Shown: positions 35,487-43,321, numbered from the stretch's first letter. The stretch: 64,000 nucleotides of DNA from Nocardia sp. NRRL S-836 (GCF_001279525.1 NZ_LGDY01000013.1:62001-126000), one strand, 5' to 3'. The notes: generated from the sequence alone by a model not told the origin. Translations and numbers: made by a program.

Positions 35487-36512
35487 ATGACTGATCTGGT
35501 GCTGGCACTGGACTTCGGCGGCACCAAGATCGCCGCCGCCCTGGTCGACCCGTCCGGTTCCGTGGTGCGGACCGCGCGCGTTCCCACGCCCACCTCGGAC
35601 CCGTGGCCCGCGGTGGAGTCGCTGATCCGGTCGGTGGTCGCCGACGCGCCGGTCGTGGGCGCTGCGGTTCCGGGCGCTGCGGTTTCAGGCGGGACGGTCG
35701 CCGACGCCGCGGGCGCCGCGGCTGCGGGCACCGCGGTTCCAGGCGCTGCCGTCACGGATGCCGCGGTTGCGGGCGCGACGGTCGTGGGCGTCGGAATCGC
35801 CTCAGCCGGCCCGGTCGACGCGGTCCGCGGCACCGTGTCGCCGATCAACGTGCCGTCGTGGCAGGCGTTCCCGCTGCGCGACTCGGTGGCCGCCCTGTTC
35901 CCCGGCGTGCCGGTGGAACTGGCCGGCGACGGCGTCTGCATGGCACTCGGCGAACACCACCGCGGCGCCGGCCGCGGCAGCCGCTTCATGGTCGGCCTGG
36001 TCGTCTCGACCGGCGTCGGCGGCGGCCTGGTCCTCGACGGCCGCCCCTTCGGCGGCCGGACAGGGAACGCCGGCCACATCGGCCACATCGTGGTCGAACC
36101 CGATGGCGAGCCGTGCAGCTGCGGCGGCCGCGGCTGCGTGGAAACGGTGGCCGGCGGCCCGCGAATGGTGGCCTGGGCCCGCCACAAGGGCTGGCAGGCC
36201 CCGCCCGACGCCGACGCGGCCGTGCTGGCGGCATCCGCGCTGGCCGGCGACGAGATCCCCCTCGCCGCCTTCGAACGCGCCGGTCAGGCGGTCGGAATGG
36301 CGATCGCCGGGGCTGCCGCGGTGTGCGACCTGGAGGCCGCGGTGATCGGCGGCGGGGTGGCGCAGGCCGGTGAGCTGCTGTTCGAGCCGGTGCGGCGGGC
36401 TTTGAAGGTGCATGCCGGGTTGTCGTACCTGGACGGGCTCGAGGTGCGGGCGGCGGAACTGGGCGGACAGGCCGGGCTCGTGGGGGCCGCGGCGTTGGTG
36501 AGGATGGGCTGA
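35487..36512 (+). CDS. ROK-family sugar kinase or regulator-like protein
   Basis: This encodes 341 residues from ATG 35487; TAGGAT eight bases upstream suggests a leaderless transcript. LALDFGGTKIAAALVD is the phosphate-binding loop, GVGIASAGPVD the linker, and GNAGHIGHIVVEPDGEPCSC with GGRGCVE the ROK zinc motif (His, CxCGxxGCxE). It lacks an N-terminal HTH, so a glucokinase-like role is more likely. Residues about 55-100 are a Val/Gly/Ala/Pro repeat (VPGAAVSGGTVADAAGAAAA) that is not part of the normal fold and looks like a slippage expansion. The 3' end is echoed in tandem downstream. It sits in one unit with the GH38-like gene, which suggests carbohydrate metabolism. Confidence 0.85.
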   Translation: MTDLVLALDFGGTKIAAALVDPSGSVVRTARVPTPTSDPWPAVESLIRSVVADAPVVGAAVPGAAVSGGTVADAAGAAAAGTAVPGAAVTDAAVAGATVVGVGIASAGPVDAVRGTVSPINVPSWQAFPLRDSVAALFPGVPVELAGDGVCMALGEHHRGAGRGSRFMVGLVVSTGVGGGLVLDGRPFGGRTGNAGHIGHIVVEPDGEPCSCGGRGCVETVAGGPRMVAWARHKGWQAPPDADAAVLAASALAGDEIPLAAFERAGQAVGMAIAGAAAVCDLEAAVIGGGVAQAGELLFEPVRRALKVHAGLSYLDGLEVRAAELGGQAGLVGAAALVRMG

Positions 36513-36780
36513 GGGGTTGGGCAGGCCGGGCTCGAGGTGCGGGCGGCGGAGCTCGGTGGACAGGCCGGGCTCGTGGGCGCGGCGGCGTTGGTGCGGACGG
36601 GCTGAGGGGCTGGGCAGCCGGGCTCGAGGTGCGGGCGGCGGAACTGGGCGGCCAGGCCGGGCTCAAGGTGCGGCGGAGCTGGGCGGCCAGGCCGGGCTCG
36701 AGGCGCGGCGGAGCTGGGTGGGCAGGCCGGGCTGGTGGGCGCGGCGGCGTTGGTGCAGGCGGGCTGAGGGGCTGGGCAGC
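36435..36780 (+). repeat. Degenerate tandem copies of the ROK gene 3' end
   Basis: Copy 1 is the last 78 bases of the ROK gene (36435-36512). Copy 2 (36528-36605) keeps the reading frame and TGA. Copy 3 starts at 36620 and breaks into 35-base units at 36659, 36694 and 36729; the last unit ends with the same ALVQAG-TGA text at 36767. Each full copy is followed by a GGGGCTGGGCAG linker, giving a period of 92-93 bases. Confidence 0.85.
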
Positions 36781-37046
36781 GCGGCTCGATGACAATCCCC
36801 GGCCGAGCGCATCCACCCGTCTCAAACGGACCCAACCGTCTCAAACGGACCCAGGAACCCACGGACCGAAAGCACCGTCCAGTTCCGGGCTGAACCATCC
36901 ACACGCTCCCCTCCGCGCGTTTCCATATCTGCGGGCGCCGGTGACCCCGAGGTCCTGACACCTAAGAGACGACGGCAGGCGCAAACCCGGACAACGTTCA
37001 CCCGATCGGGTGGCGAGATCGACCGGTGAACAACAAAAAAACCGGC
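36781..37046. other. Gene-free spacer with an 18-base direct repeat
   Basis: No gene seen between the ROK array and pxpA. CCGTCTCAAACGGACCCA occurs at 36817-36834 and again at 36836-36853. A run of seven A (T on the minus strand) just past the pxpA stop may aid termination of that gene, but the stem before it is weak. Confidence 0.5.
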
Positions 37047-37826
37047 TCACCCCGCATGACGTGCGTGCCGCAGCGGCGACTCCACGCGCGTGACCTCCAC
37101 ACCCGCCGCCTCCAACGCCGTGCGGACCGCGCGGGCGATCGACGTGGCGCCGGGGGTGTCGCCGTGCACGCAGATCGAGTCGGCCTGGAGGCGGACCGGG
37201 TGGCCGGTGATGGAGCGGACCCAGCCCTCGGTGGCCAGCTGGACGCAGCGGGCGGCGATCTCGGTGGGGTTGCGGAGGACCGCGCCGGGTTCGGTGCGGG
37301 GGACGAGGGTGCCGGCGGAGGTGTAGGCGCGGTCGGCGAAGGCCTCGTGCCAGGTGCGGAGGCCGGCTACCGAGGCGCGTTTCAGCCAGACCGCGCCGGG
37401 TGGGCCGAGGACGGCGAGGGAAGGGTCGAAGAGGCGAACCGCGTCGACCACGGCGTCGGCTTGGGGCTCGTGGCGGATCAGCGTGTTGTAGAGGGCGCCG
37501 TGGGGTTTGACGTAGGAGACGCGGGTGCCTGCCGTGCGGGCGAAGGTCGAGAGCATGGCCAGTTGGGCCAGGACCTCGTTGGTCAGGGTGTCGGGGGCGA
37601 CGTCGATGAAGCGGCGGCCGAAGCCGGGGAGGTCGCGGTAGCCGATGTGGGCGCCCACCGCCACGTCGGCTTCGGCGGCGAGGGCGCACGTCCTGCGCAT
37701 CGTGTCGGGATCGCCGGCGTGGTGGCCGCAGGCGATGTTGGCGCTGGTCACCAGCGTCAGGAGGGTGGCGTCGTCGCCGAGGGTCCAGTGGCCGAAGCCC
37801 TCGCCGAGGTCTGCGTTCAGGTCCAT
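37047..37826 (-). CDS. pxpA: 5-oxoprolinase subunit PxpA (LamB/YcsF family)
   Basis: This encodes 259 residues from an ATG. MDLNADLGEGFGHWTLGDDA is the family's opening; ANIACGHHAGDP, VGAHIGYRDLPGFGRR and VKPHGALYN are further family blocks. In bacteria PxpA works with PxpB and PxpC to hydrolyse 5-oxoproline to glutamate with ATP. No pxpB or pxpC is in this window, so they must lie elsewhere or the protein acts differently. It is divergent from a GntR/FCD regulator, and a DUF3311/MctP transporter pair and a pyroglutamyl-peptidase-like gene lie just beyond, which supports oxoproline metabolism. Confidence 0.88.
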   Translation of the reverse strand: MDLNADLGEGFGHWTLGDDATLLTLVTSANIACGHHAGDPDTMRRTCALAAEADVAVGAHIGYRDLPGFGRRFIDVAPDTLTNEVLAQLAMLSTFARTAGTRVSYVKPHGALYNTLIRHEPQADAVVDAVRLFDPSLAVLGPPGAVWLKRASVAGLRTWHEAFADRAYTSAGTLVPRTEPGAVLRNPTEIAARCVQLATEGWVRSITGHPVRLQADSICVHGDTPGATSIARAVRTALEAAGVEVTRVESPLRHARHAG

Positions 37827-37866
37827 GGCCGACTCCTACAACGCTCGACGAGATTGTGGGATTGTT

Positions 37867-37900
37867 GAACGATTCTACGATACTGCAATCGAACGATCCT
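37867..37900. promoter_or_regulatory. Direct repeats between pxpA and the FCD regulator
   Basis: GAACGATTCT (37867-37876) and GAACGATCCT (37891-37900) are spaced 24 bases start to start in the 91-base divergent gap. They are candidate binding sites for the FCD regulator. TAGACT follows at 37906 as its -10. Confidence 0.55.
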
Positions 37901-37917
37901 GCAAATAGACTGGCGTG

Positions 37918-38610
37918 GTGACCGAGACGTGGGTGTCGACGCTGGCGCAGGGCAAGAGCGGCCTGGAGCGGGCGAGCACCGCGCAGAAGGTCGCCGACAT
38001 GCTGCGGGAGCGGGTGCTCGACGGGGAGCTGGCGCCGGGGTTGCGGCTCAGCGAAGAGGCGATCGGCGGGGCGCTCGGGGTCAGCCGCAACACGTTGCGG
38101 GAGGCGTTCCGGCTGCTCACGCGGGATCGGATCCTGGTGCACGAGCACAGCCGCGGGGTGTTCGTGCGGACGCCGACGGGCGATGACGTGCGGGATCTCT
38201 ACGCGGCGCGCAGGGTGATCGAGTGCGGTGCGCTGCAACGGTGGCCGGACGTCGACGAGGTGCGGCGGGACGCGGTGCGGACGCCCATCGAGGAGGCGGT
38301 CGCGTTCGGGGCGCGGAAGGACTGGACGCGGGTCGGCACGGCGAACGTGCGGTTCCACCGGGGGATCGTGGGGCTGGCGGGCAGTCACCGGTTGAGCGAG
38401 GAGTCCGACCGGCTGTTCGCGGAGCTCATGCTGGCGTTCCGGGTGGTCAGCGACCCGAAGCGGCTGCACATGGCGTACCTGCCGCTGAACCGGGAGATCG
38501 TCGGGCTGCTCAACGCGGACGACGTGGACCGGGCGATCGGCAGGCTGCGGGAGTACTTCGACCTCGCGGAGGCCGACCTCGTCGAGCAGCTCGGCGAAGC
38601 GGGGCGCTGA
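37918..38610 (+). CDS. GntR-family regulator, FCD subfamily
   Basis: This encodes 230 residues from GTG 37918, six bases after TAGACT, so probably leaderless; the GTG one codon earlier is the alternative. The wHTH reads VADMLRERVLDGELAPGLRL and GALGVSRNTLREAFRLLTRD. The FCD domain follows with RRVIECGALQR, FHRGIVGLAGSHRL and metal-binding His candidates. FCD regulators sense organic acids. The divergent pxpA and the following MctP transporter are the likely targets, and 5-oxoproline is a plausible ligand, by inference. Confidence 0.85.
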   Translation: MTETWVSTLAQGKSGLERASTAQKVADMLRERVLDGELAPGLRLSEEAIGGALGVSRNTLREAFRLLTRDRILVHEHSRGVFVRTPTGDDVRDLYAARRVIECGALQRWPDVDEVRRDAVRTPIEEAVAFGARKDWTRVGTANVRFHRGIVGLAGSHRLSEESDRLFAELMLAFRVVSDPKRLHMAYLPLNREIVGLLNADDVDRAIGRLREYFDLAEADLVEQLGEAGR

Positions 38611-38720
38611 CCGCCCAAAGAAAGTGTTAAGCGGAGTGCAACGATTCCGATCAGCGTGCTGACGAGCCGTGTCGTCCGGCCTAACATCCGCGCAACACCG
38701 CGTACACGGAGGGCCGCCCC

Positions 38721-38987
38721 ATGCCGTCGGAACCCAGGACCGGCTTGCGCTGGAGCAACTGGAACCTGTTGCTGATAGTCCCGCTGCTGATGCTCATCAC
38801 GCCCTGGTTCAACTCGGACGAGCCCCGCGTCTTCGGGCTCCCGTTCTTCTACTGGTACCAGTTCGCGTTCGTGCCGCTCGGCGTCCTCGCCGTCGGCCTG
38901 GTCTACGTGAAGACCAAGGACAAGCCGGTCGTCACCGGTAAGCCGGACCGGCTGGGCGTCGACGACCTGGACGAGGGAGCGAACTGA
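38721..38987 (+). CDS. DUF3311 small membrane protein
   Basis: This encodes 88 residues from ATG 38721 with GGAGGG upstream. Two hydrophobic segments (about 13-28 and 43-62) flank FNSDEPRVFGLPFFYWYQFA, the usual DUF3311 pattern. Such proteins precede solute:sodium symporters of the MctP kind and are thought to be accessory subunits. Its TGA overlaps the ATG of the symporter gene (TGATG). Confidence 0.88.
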   Translation: MPSEPRTGLRWSNWNLLLIVPLLMLITPWFNSDEPRVFGLPFFYWYQFAFVPLGVLAVGLVYVKTKDKPVVTGKPDRLGVDDLDEGAN

Positions 38988-40621
38988 TGCAGTGGACCGA
39001 GCTGATCGTTTTCAGCGTCCTCTTCCTGCTCGTCACGGTCATGGGCTTCGTCGCGGCGCGGTGGCAGAAGGGCGAGACGCTCGACCACCTCGACGAGTGG
39101 GGGCTGGGCGGCCGCAAGTTCGGCAGCTGGATCACGTGGTTCCTGGTCGGTGGCGACCTCTACACCGCGTACACGTTCGTCGCGGTGCCGGCGCTGATGT
39201 TCGGCGCCGGTGCGCTCGGCTTCTACGCCCTGCCGTACACGGTGGTGCTCTACCCGATCGTCTTCCTGCCGCTGGTGCGCATGTGGTCGGTGAGCCGCGT
39301 GCACGGTTACGTGACGCCCGCTGACTTCGTGAAGGGCCGCTACGGCTCGCACTGGCTGGCGTTGCTGATCGCGATCACCGGCATCGTCGCGACGATGCCC
39401 TACATCGCCCTGCAGCTGGTCGGTCTCGAAGCCGTGCTGCGGTCGATGGGTCTCAACGGCAGCGGCATCCTCGGTCACCTGCCGCTGTTCATCGCGTTCG
39501 TGATCCTCGCGCTCTACACCTACCAGTCGGGGCTGCGGGCGCCGGCGCTGATCGCGTTCGTCAAGGACATCCTGATCTACATCGTCATCCTGGTGGCGAT
39601 CGTCTACCTGCCGTCGAAGTTCGGTGGCTGGGGCGAGATCTTCAACGACGCGCAGGCCAAGTTCGACGCCACCCCGGCCAAGACCGACGGCATCCTGTTG
39701 AACAGCAACAACCAGCTGCAGTACGCGACGCTCGCACTGGGCTCCGCGCTGGCGTTGTTCATCTACCCGCACTCGCTGACCGGCATCCTCGCGAGCCGCG
39801 GCCGCAACGTGATCAAGCGCAACATGGTCGCGCTCCCGGCGTACTCGCTGGTGCTGGGCCTGCTGGCGCTGCTGGGCTACGTCGCGATCAGCGCGGGCAC
39901 CAAGCCGATCGTGAACCAGGCGACCGGCCGTCCCGACACGAACACGATCGTGCCGGAGCTCTTCGGTCACAACTTCCCGTCGTGGTTCGCGGGCGTCGCG
40001 TTCGCGGCCATCGGCATCGGTGCGCTGGTGCCCGCGGCGATCATGTCGATCGCGGCGGCGAACCTGTGGACGCGCAACGTCTACAAGGAGTACATCCACA
40101 AGGGTGCCACCCCGGCGCAGGAGGCGAAGCAGGCCAAGCTCGCGTCGCTGGTCGTGAAGTTCGGCGCGGTCGCGTTCATCGTGTTCGTCGACCCGCAGTT
40201 CTCGATCGACCTGCAGCTGATCGGCGGCGTGATGATCCTGCAGACGCTGCCGGCGGTCGCGATCGCGCTGTACACGCGCTGGTTCCACGTCTACGGCCTG
40301 ATCGCGGGCTGGGTCGCCGGCATGGGCTACGGCATGTGGCTGCTCTACAACATCGGCAACCCGGCCATCAACAAGGCGCACTTCGCCGGGTCGGCCCTGC
40401 CGCTGGGCAAGCTGTCGATCTTCGGCTGGCACCCGTTCGGTGCCTCGACGGTGCAGATCTACGTCGGCATCGTCGCGCTGACGGTGAACCTCCTGGTGGC
40501 CGTGGTCGTCACGCTCATCGCCAAGAAGGCCCGGTGGTTCAACGGCACCGACCAGACCGACCCGTCGGACTACCACGTCGACGAGGACAACCCGAGGGTC
40601 AAGGCGGTCGCCGCGCACTGA
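38987..40621 (+). CDS. mctP: Solute:sodium symporter, MctP-type monocarboxylate permease
   Basis: This encodes 544 residues from the ATG coupled to the DUF3311 gene. About 13 hydrophobic segments are present. RWQKGETLDHLDEWGLGGRK is the first-loop motif of this SSS branch, followed by LVGGDLYTAYTFVAVPALMF. VIKRNMVALPAYSLVLGLLA and PAAIMSIAAANLWTRNVYKE are further family blocks. Relatives import lactate, pyruvate and other monocarboxylates. Given the neighbours, 5-oxoproline is a candidate substrate. A strong terminator follows at 40651-40700. Confidence 0.88.
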   Translation: MQWTELIVFSVLFLLVTVMGFVAARWQKGETLDHLDEWGLGGRKFGSWITWFLVGGDLYTAYTFVAVPALMFGAGALGFYALPYTVVLYPIVFLPLVRMWSVSRVHGYVTPADFVKGRYGSHWLALLIAITGIVATMPYIALQLVGLEAVLRSMGLNGSGILGHLPLFIAFVILALYTYQSGLRAPALIAFVKDILIYIVILVAIVYLPSKFGGWGEIFNDAQAKFDATPAKTDGILLNSNNQLQYATLALGSALALFIYPHSLTGILASRGRNVIKRNMVALPAYSLVLGLLALLGYVAISAGTKPIVNQATGRPDTNTIVPELFGHNFPSWFAGVAFAAIGIGALVPAAIMSIAAANLWTRNVYKEYIHKGATPAQEAKQAKLASLVVKFGAVAFIVFVDPQFSIDLQLIGGVMILQTLPAVAIALYTRWFHVYGLIAGWVAGMGYGMWLLYNIGNPAINKAHFAGSALPLGKLSIFGWHPFGASTVQIYVGIVALTVNLLVAVVVTLIAKKARWFNGTDQTDPSDYHVDEDNPRVKAVAAH

Positions 40622-40650
40622 CGCCGACCGACGCCATACAAGACGCAGAG

Positions 40651-40700
40651 TTAACGCAAGGGTCCACCCGGCGGGTATGCCTGGTGGGCCCTTGCGTTAA
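40651..40700 (+). terminator. Long terminator after mctP
   Basis: An 18-bp stem (40651-40668 with 40683-40700) has one G-U-type mismatch and TTAA at its base, 30 bases after the mctP stop and 11 before the next start. The symmetrical A/T base suggests action in both directions. Confidence 0.8.
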
Positions 40701-40710
40701 GTATCAGTGC

Positions 40711-41976
40711 GTGAAAACCATCGCCGGACTGGTCGGACTCATCGCGACGGCGTCGCTGTTCGCGGCGCCCGGTGTCGCGCAGGCGCAGGACGCGAACTGC
40801 TACGACACCAGCGCACCGCTCACGGTCGAGGAGCAACGGCTCGACGACGCGCTCGTCCCCGGTGGGCCCGCCGCCGGTCCCGCGCTGGTCGCGCTCGGCG
40901 GGTTCGACGGCCGGGTCAGGGACTTCACCGCCAAGCTGTGCCGCCAGATCGTGCAGCGGCAGGCGCAGCAGTTCGTCGCGAACGAGGGCAACGCGCTGTG
41001 GAAGGCCGCCGTCGCCCGCGCGCAGAGCACGAAACCGCTCGCGCACGACGCCTACGACGACCGCCCGCTCTACTGGGCACGTCTGCAGCTCACGGCCGCG
41101 CTGCGCCAGTGGCAGCCGCGTTTTCCGTTGTCCGTCAACGACCGCGCGAACCTCGTGCGGCAGTTCGACTGGGCCTCGCGCGGGCTGAGTGACGCGGCTT
41201 TCCCCGCCAGGGCGGGGGTGCGGCGGATCGCGGTGACCGGCTTCGACCCGTTCCAGCTCACCGGCACGAACGTCCGGCGCGCCAACCCGGCCGGTGCCGC
41301 GGCGTTGCAGCTCGACGGCAGGGAGATCACGACGCCGACCGGCAAGGTCGTGCTGCAGGCGGCGGTGCTCCCGGTGCTGTGGGGCGGTTTCGACGAGGGG
41401 ATCGTCGAGCAGTTCTACGGTTCGGCGTTGGAGCGGAAGAACAAGCCGGACGCGTTCGTGACGATCAGCCAGGGCCGGCCGGAGCGGTTCGACGTCGAAC
41501 GGTGGGCGGCGCGCTGGCGTGGCGGCTCGCCGGACAACAACGACGTGCGGACGTTCGGCAGCGTCCCGGACGCGGCGGGCTGGCCGCAGCCGGCGACCGA
41601 GTTCATCGAGACGTCGTTGCCGTACCAGAAGATGATCGACGCGGGCACCGGCCCGTACCCCGTGGTGCTCAACCGCAGCTTCTGCGAGTGGAAGGTCGGC
41701 ACGCCGGTCGGTTCCCAGCTGGACTGCCGCACGGACGAGCCGACGCCGGGTGCGGTCGCCGCGGTCGGTGGTGGCGGCGACTACCTGTCCAACGAGAGCA
41801 TGTACCGGGCCAACCGCGTTCGAACCGGTTACGGCGCAACGAATGTCCTCGGCGGACACCTGCACACGCCGGTGCTCGGCCAGCCGGCCGACCCGGCCGC
41901 GCTGACCGATGCGGCCTTCGAAAACCAGCGCCGGGCCATCGTCGATCAGGTCAAGGCCCTAGTCTCTGTGGTGTGA
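40711..41976 (+). CDS. Secreted pyroglutamyl-peptidase-like (C15) protein
   Basis: This encodes 421 residues from GTG 40711. Residues 1-26 are a signal peptide (ending GVAQAQ). A helical N-terminal region of about 145 residues precedes a C15-type domain: RIAVTGFDPFQLTGTNVRRA (about 174-193), QGRPERFDVERWA with the probable catalytic Glu, NRSFCEWK with Cys325, and VLGGHLHTP with His383 or His385. Classical pyroglutamyl peptidase I is cytosolic and about 215 residues, so this is an exported, enlarged form. It would release N-terminal 5-oxoproline from peptides outside the cell. The transporter and pxpA genes alongside fit uptake and use of that product. Confidence 0.8.
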   Translation: MKTIAGLVGLIATASLFAAPGVAQAQDANCYDTSAPLTVEEQRLDDALVPGGPAAGPALVALGGFDGRVRDFTAKLCRQIVQRQAQQFVANEGNALWKAAVARAQSTKPLAHDAYDDRPLYWARLQLTAALRQWQPRFPLSVNDRANLVRQFDWASRGLSDAAFPARAGVRRIAVTGFDPFQLTGTNVRRANPAGAAALQLDGREITTPTGKVVLQAAVLPVLWGGFDEGIVEQFYGSALERKNKPDAFVTISQGRPERFDVERWAARWRGGSPDNNDVRTFGSVPDAAGWPQPATEFIETSLPYQKMIDAGTGPYPVVLNRSFCEWKVGTPVGSQLDCRTDEPTPGAVAAVGGGGDYLSNESMYRANRVRTGYGATNVLGGHLHTPVLGQPADPAALTDAAFENQRRAIVDQVKALVSVV

Positions 41977-42815
41977 CTCGTGTGCGGCTGGCGGTGGCGA
42001 TCCTCCTGAGCATGACGGCACTGTCCGCATGCGCGATCAAGGTGGGCGGGCAGGCGATCCCGGGACCGATGCCCTCCACCGCCAGCGCGTCCGCTCCGGC
42101 GCTGCCGAAACCGGGGCAGTGCATGAACGCCTTCGACCTCAAGGTGCTCGACTGCGCCGGTTCGCACGAGGCCGAGGTGATGAGCGTCGGCGACCTCGCG
42201 GGCCTCAGCACGGCCTACCCGGACACGCAGGCGCTGCGCAAGGCCGCGCTGCCGCCGTGCCGTTCGGCGCTCACGGAGTACCTGGACAGTGCGGACGCGG
42301 ACTCGACGCGCCTGCGGGTCTGGGCGTTCTGGCCGAACGAGCAGGGCTGGAAAGACGGCCAGCGCTGGCGGCTGTGCACCGTGGTGGAGATCAGCCCGGA
42401 CGAGAAGCCGTTGCCCCGCAAGGGTTCCGTGAGGGGCGTCCTGGGTCAGAACGGCTTTGCGACGTTCCAGACGTGCACCAGCGGGTCACCGTCGAAGGAC
42501 GCGGAGGTCAAGGTGACGGCCTGCAACGGCGCGCACCTGGCTGAGGCCGTGCCCGGCGGTGTCGTGTCGCTCGGCAAGTCGACCGACCCCGCTCCGTCCA
42601 AGGAGCAGATGAACGCCATCGCGAAGGACAAGTGCACCAAGGCCGTGCACGACTACCTGGGTTCGTCCAAGCGCGCGGACGTGTTCCCGGCGTGGCGGAA
42701 CCCCGGTTCGCAGGCCTGGTCAGAGGGTTGGACCAACGCCATCTGCTACGCGGAGGCCACCAAGGCCTTCAGCGGCACCCTCCTCGGCATCCGCGACAAC
42801 CCGCTGCCGAACTGA
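41973..42815 (+). CDS. Septum-formation-type lipoprotein
   Basis: This encodes 280 residues from GTG 41973, which overlaps the previous TGA (GTGA). TAGTCT seven bases upstream also allows a separate leaderless transcript. The signal ends in lipobox ALSAC. Two related halves follow, each with paired Cys and patterns such as GSHEAEVMSVGDL and NGAHLAEAVPGG, as in the actinobacterial 'septum formation' (Septum_form) family. It is exported and probably membrane-anchored. No link to the peptidase before it is obvious. Confidence 0.8.
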   Translation: MTRVRLAVAILLSMTALSACAIKVGGQAIPGPMPSTASASAPALPKPGQCMNAFDLKVLDCAGSHEAEVMSVGDLAGLSTAYPDTQALRKAALPPCRSALTEYLDSADADSTRLRVWAFWPNEQGWKDGQRWRLCTVVEISPDEKPLPRKGSVRGVLGQNGFATFQTCTSGSPSKDAEVKVTACNGAHLAEAVPGGVVSLGKSTDPAPSKEQMNAIAKDKCTKAVHDYLGSSKRADVFPAWRNPGSQAWSEGWTNAICYAEATKAFSGTLLGIRDNPLPN

Positions 42816-42884
42816 TCCGGCGACCACGACCATCAGCACGGCGGCCAGGGACAGCACCAGCATCGCGATTCCTGCGATTCCCAC
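42720..42884 (-). CDS. Possible 54-residue membrane peptide, antisense to lipoprotein gene end
   Basis: From GTG 42884 the minus strand encodes MGIAGIAMLVLSLAAVLMVV, then VAGSVRQR and 26 more residues to a TGA. GGGAGG lies nine bases upstream, and the N-terminal 23 residues form a good single membrane helix followed by Arg. The second half lies opposite the lipoprotein coding sequence. It could equally be chance. No family recognised. Confidence 0.3.
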   Translation of the reverse strand: MGIAGIAMLVLSLAAVLMVVVAGSVRQRVVADAEEGAAEGLGGLRVADGVGPTL

Positions 42885-43025
42885 GGCACACACCTCCCTT
42901 TCCGTCCTGGTTGACGATCTTTGTGATCGCCCTCACAGATAAGACGTTCCCGGGAGGGGCCGGGTTCATTCCTGGAGCAAGACCGTTTCGGCGAACTGTG
43001 ACGCGCTCCACGTGCTGCCCACAGG

Positions 43026-43078
43026 CTGTCCACAGCTATCCACAACCTGTGCACAGACTCGTCCACACCTGTGGACAA
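43026..43078. other. Cluster of DnaA-box-like sequences
   Basis: Four 9-mers match the actinobacterial DnaA box TTGTCCACA with at most two changes: CTGTCCACA (43026-43034), CTATCCACA (43036-43044), TCGTCCACA (43059-43067), and a perfect one on the minus strand, TGTGGACAA (43070-43078). The last two form a GTCCACA-CC-TGTGGAC-type palindrome. No dnaA, dnaN or rpmH is near, so this is not the usual origin context. Confidence 0.65.
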
Positions 43079-43111
43079 CTTCGTCTCAAGAGGACGGTGA
43101 GCTGCGCTGAT

Positions 43112-43321
43112 TCACAGAAAATTGCTGCACAGGACCACGCCGGCGGCAACGCCGATGGCCAGCCCGGCGAGGAATGTGAGGGTGTAGCGCCACCACGGCG
43201 TGCGAGCCGGCGGCGCGGGCGGCACCGGGTAGTAGCGGATGATGCCCGTCGTCGGGCCGACCGCGACGTCGCGCTTCGAGCCGTCGAAGTTCAGCCCGCC
43301 GAGGAGCTCGTCCTGCGTCAC
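43112..43321 (-). CDS. Small single-span membrane protein
   Basis: This encodes 69 residues from GTG 43321. The first 40 residues are soluble (MTQDELLGGLNFDGSKRDVA), then a Pro-rich stretch VPPAPPARTPWWR leads into one membrane helix (YTLTFLAGLAIGVAAGVVL) and a short tail with Cys. A TATCAC about eight bases upstream could be a leaderless -10. I do not recognise a family. The overall plan (disordered, Pro-rich, C-terminal anchor) is common in small actinobacterial envelope proteins. Confidence 0.65.
   Translation of the reverse strand: MTQDELLGGLNFDGSKRDVAVGPTTGIIRYYPVPPAPPARTPWWRYTLTFLAGLAIGVAAGVVLCSNFL

Noticed and set aside
36435..36853. CRISPR array or insertion element
   Set aside because: The repeats are degenerate copies of the adjacent coding sequence with no spacers, no cas genes, no terminal inverted repeats and no transposase.
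43020..43080. Chromosomal origin at the DnaA-box cluster
   Set aside because: Only four boxes, no AT-rich unwinding region and no dnaA/dnaN context. Kept as a cluster, not as an origin.
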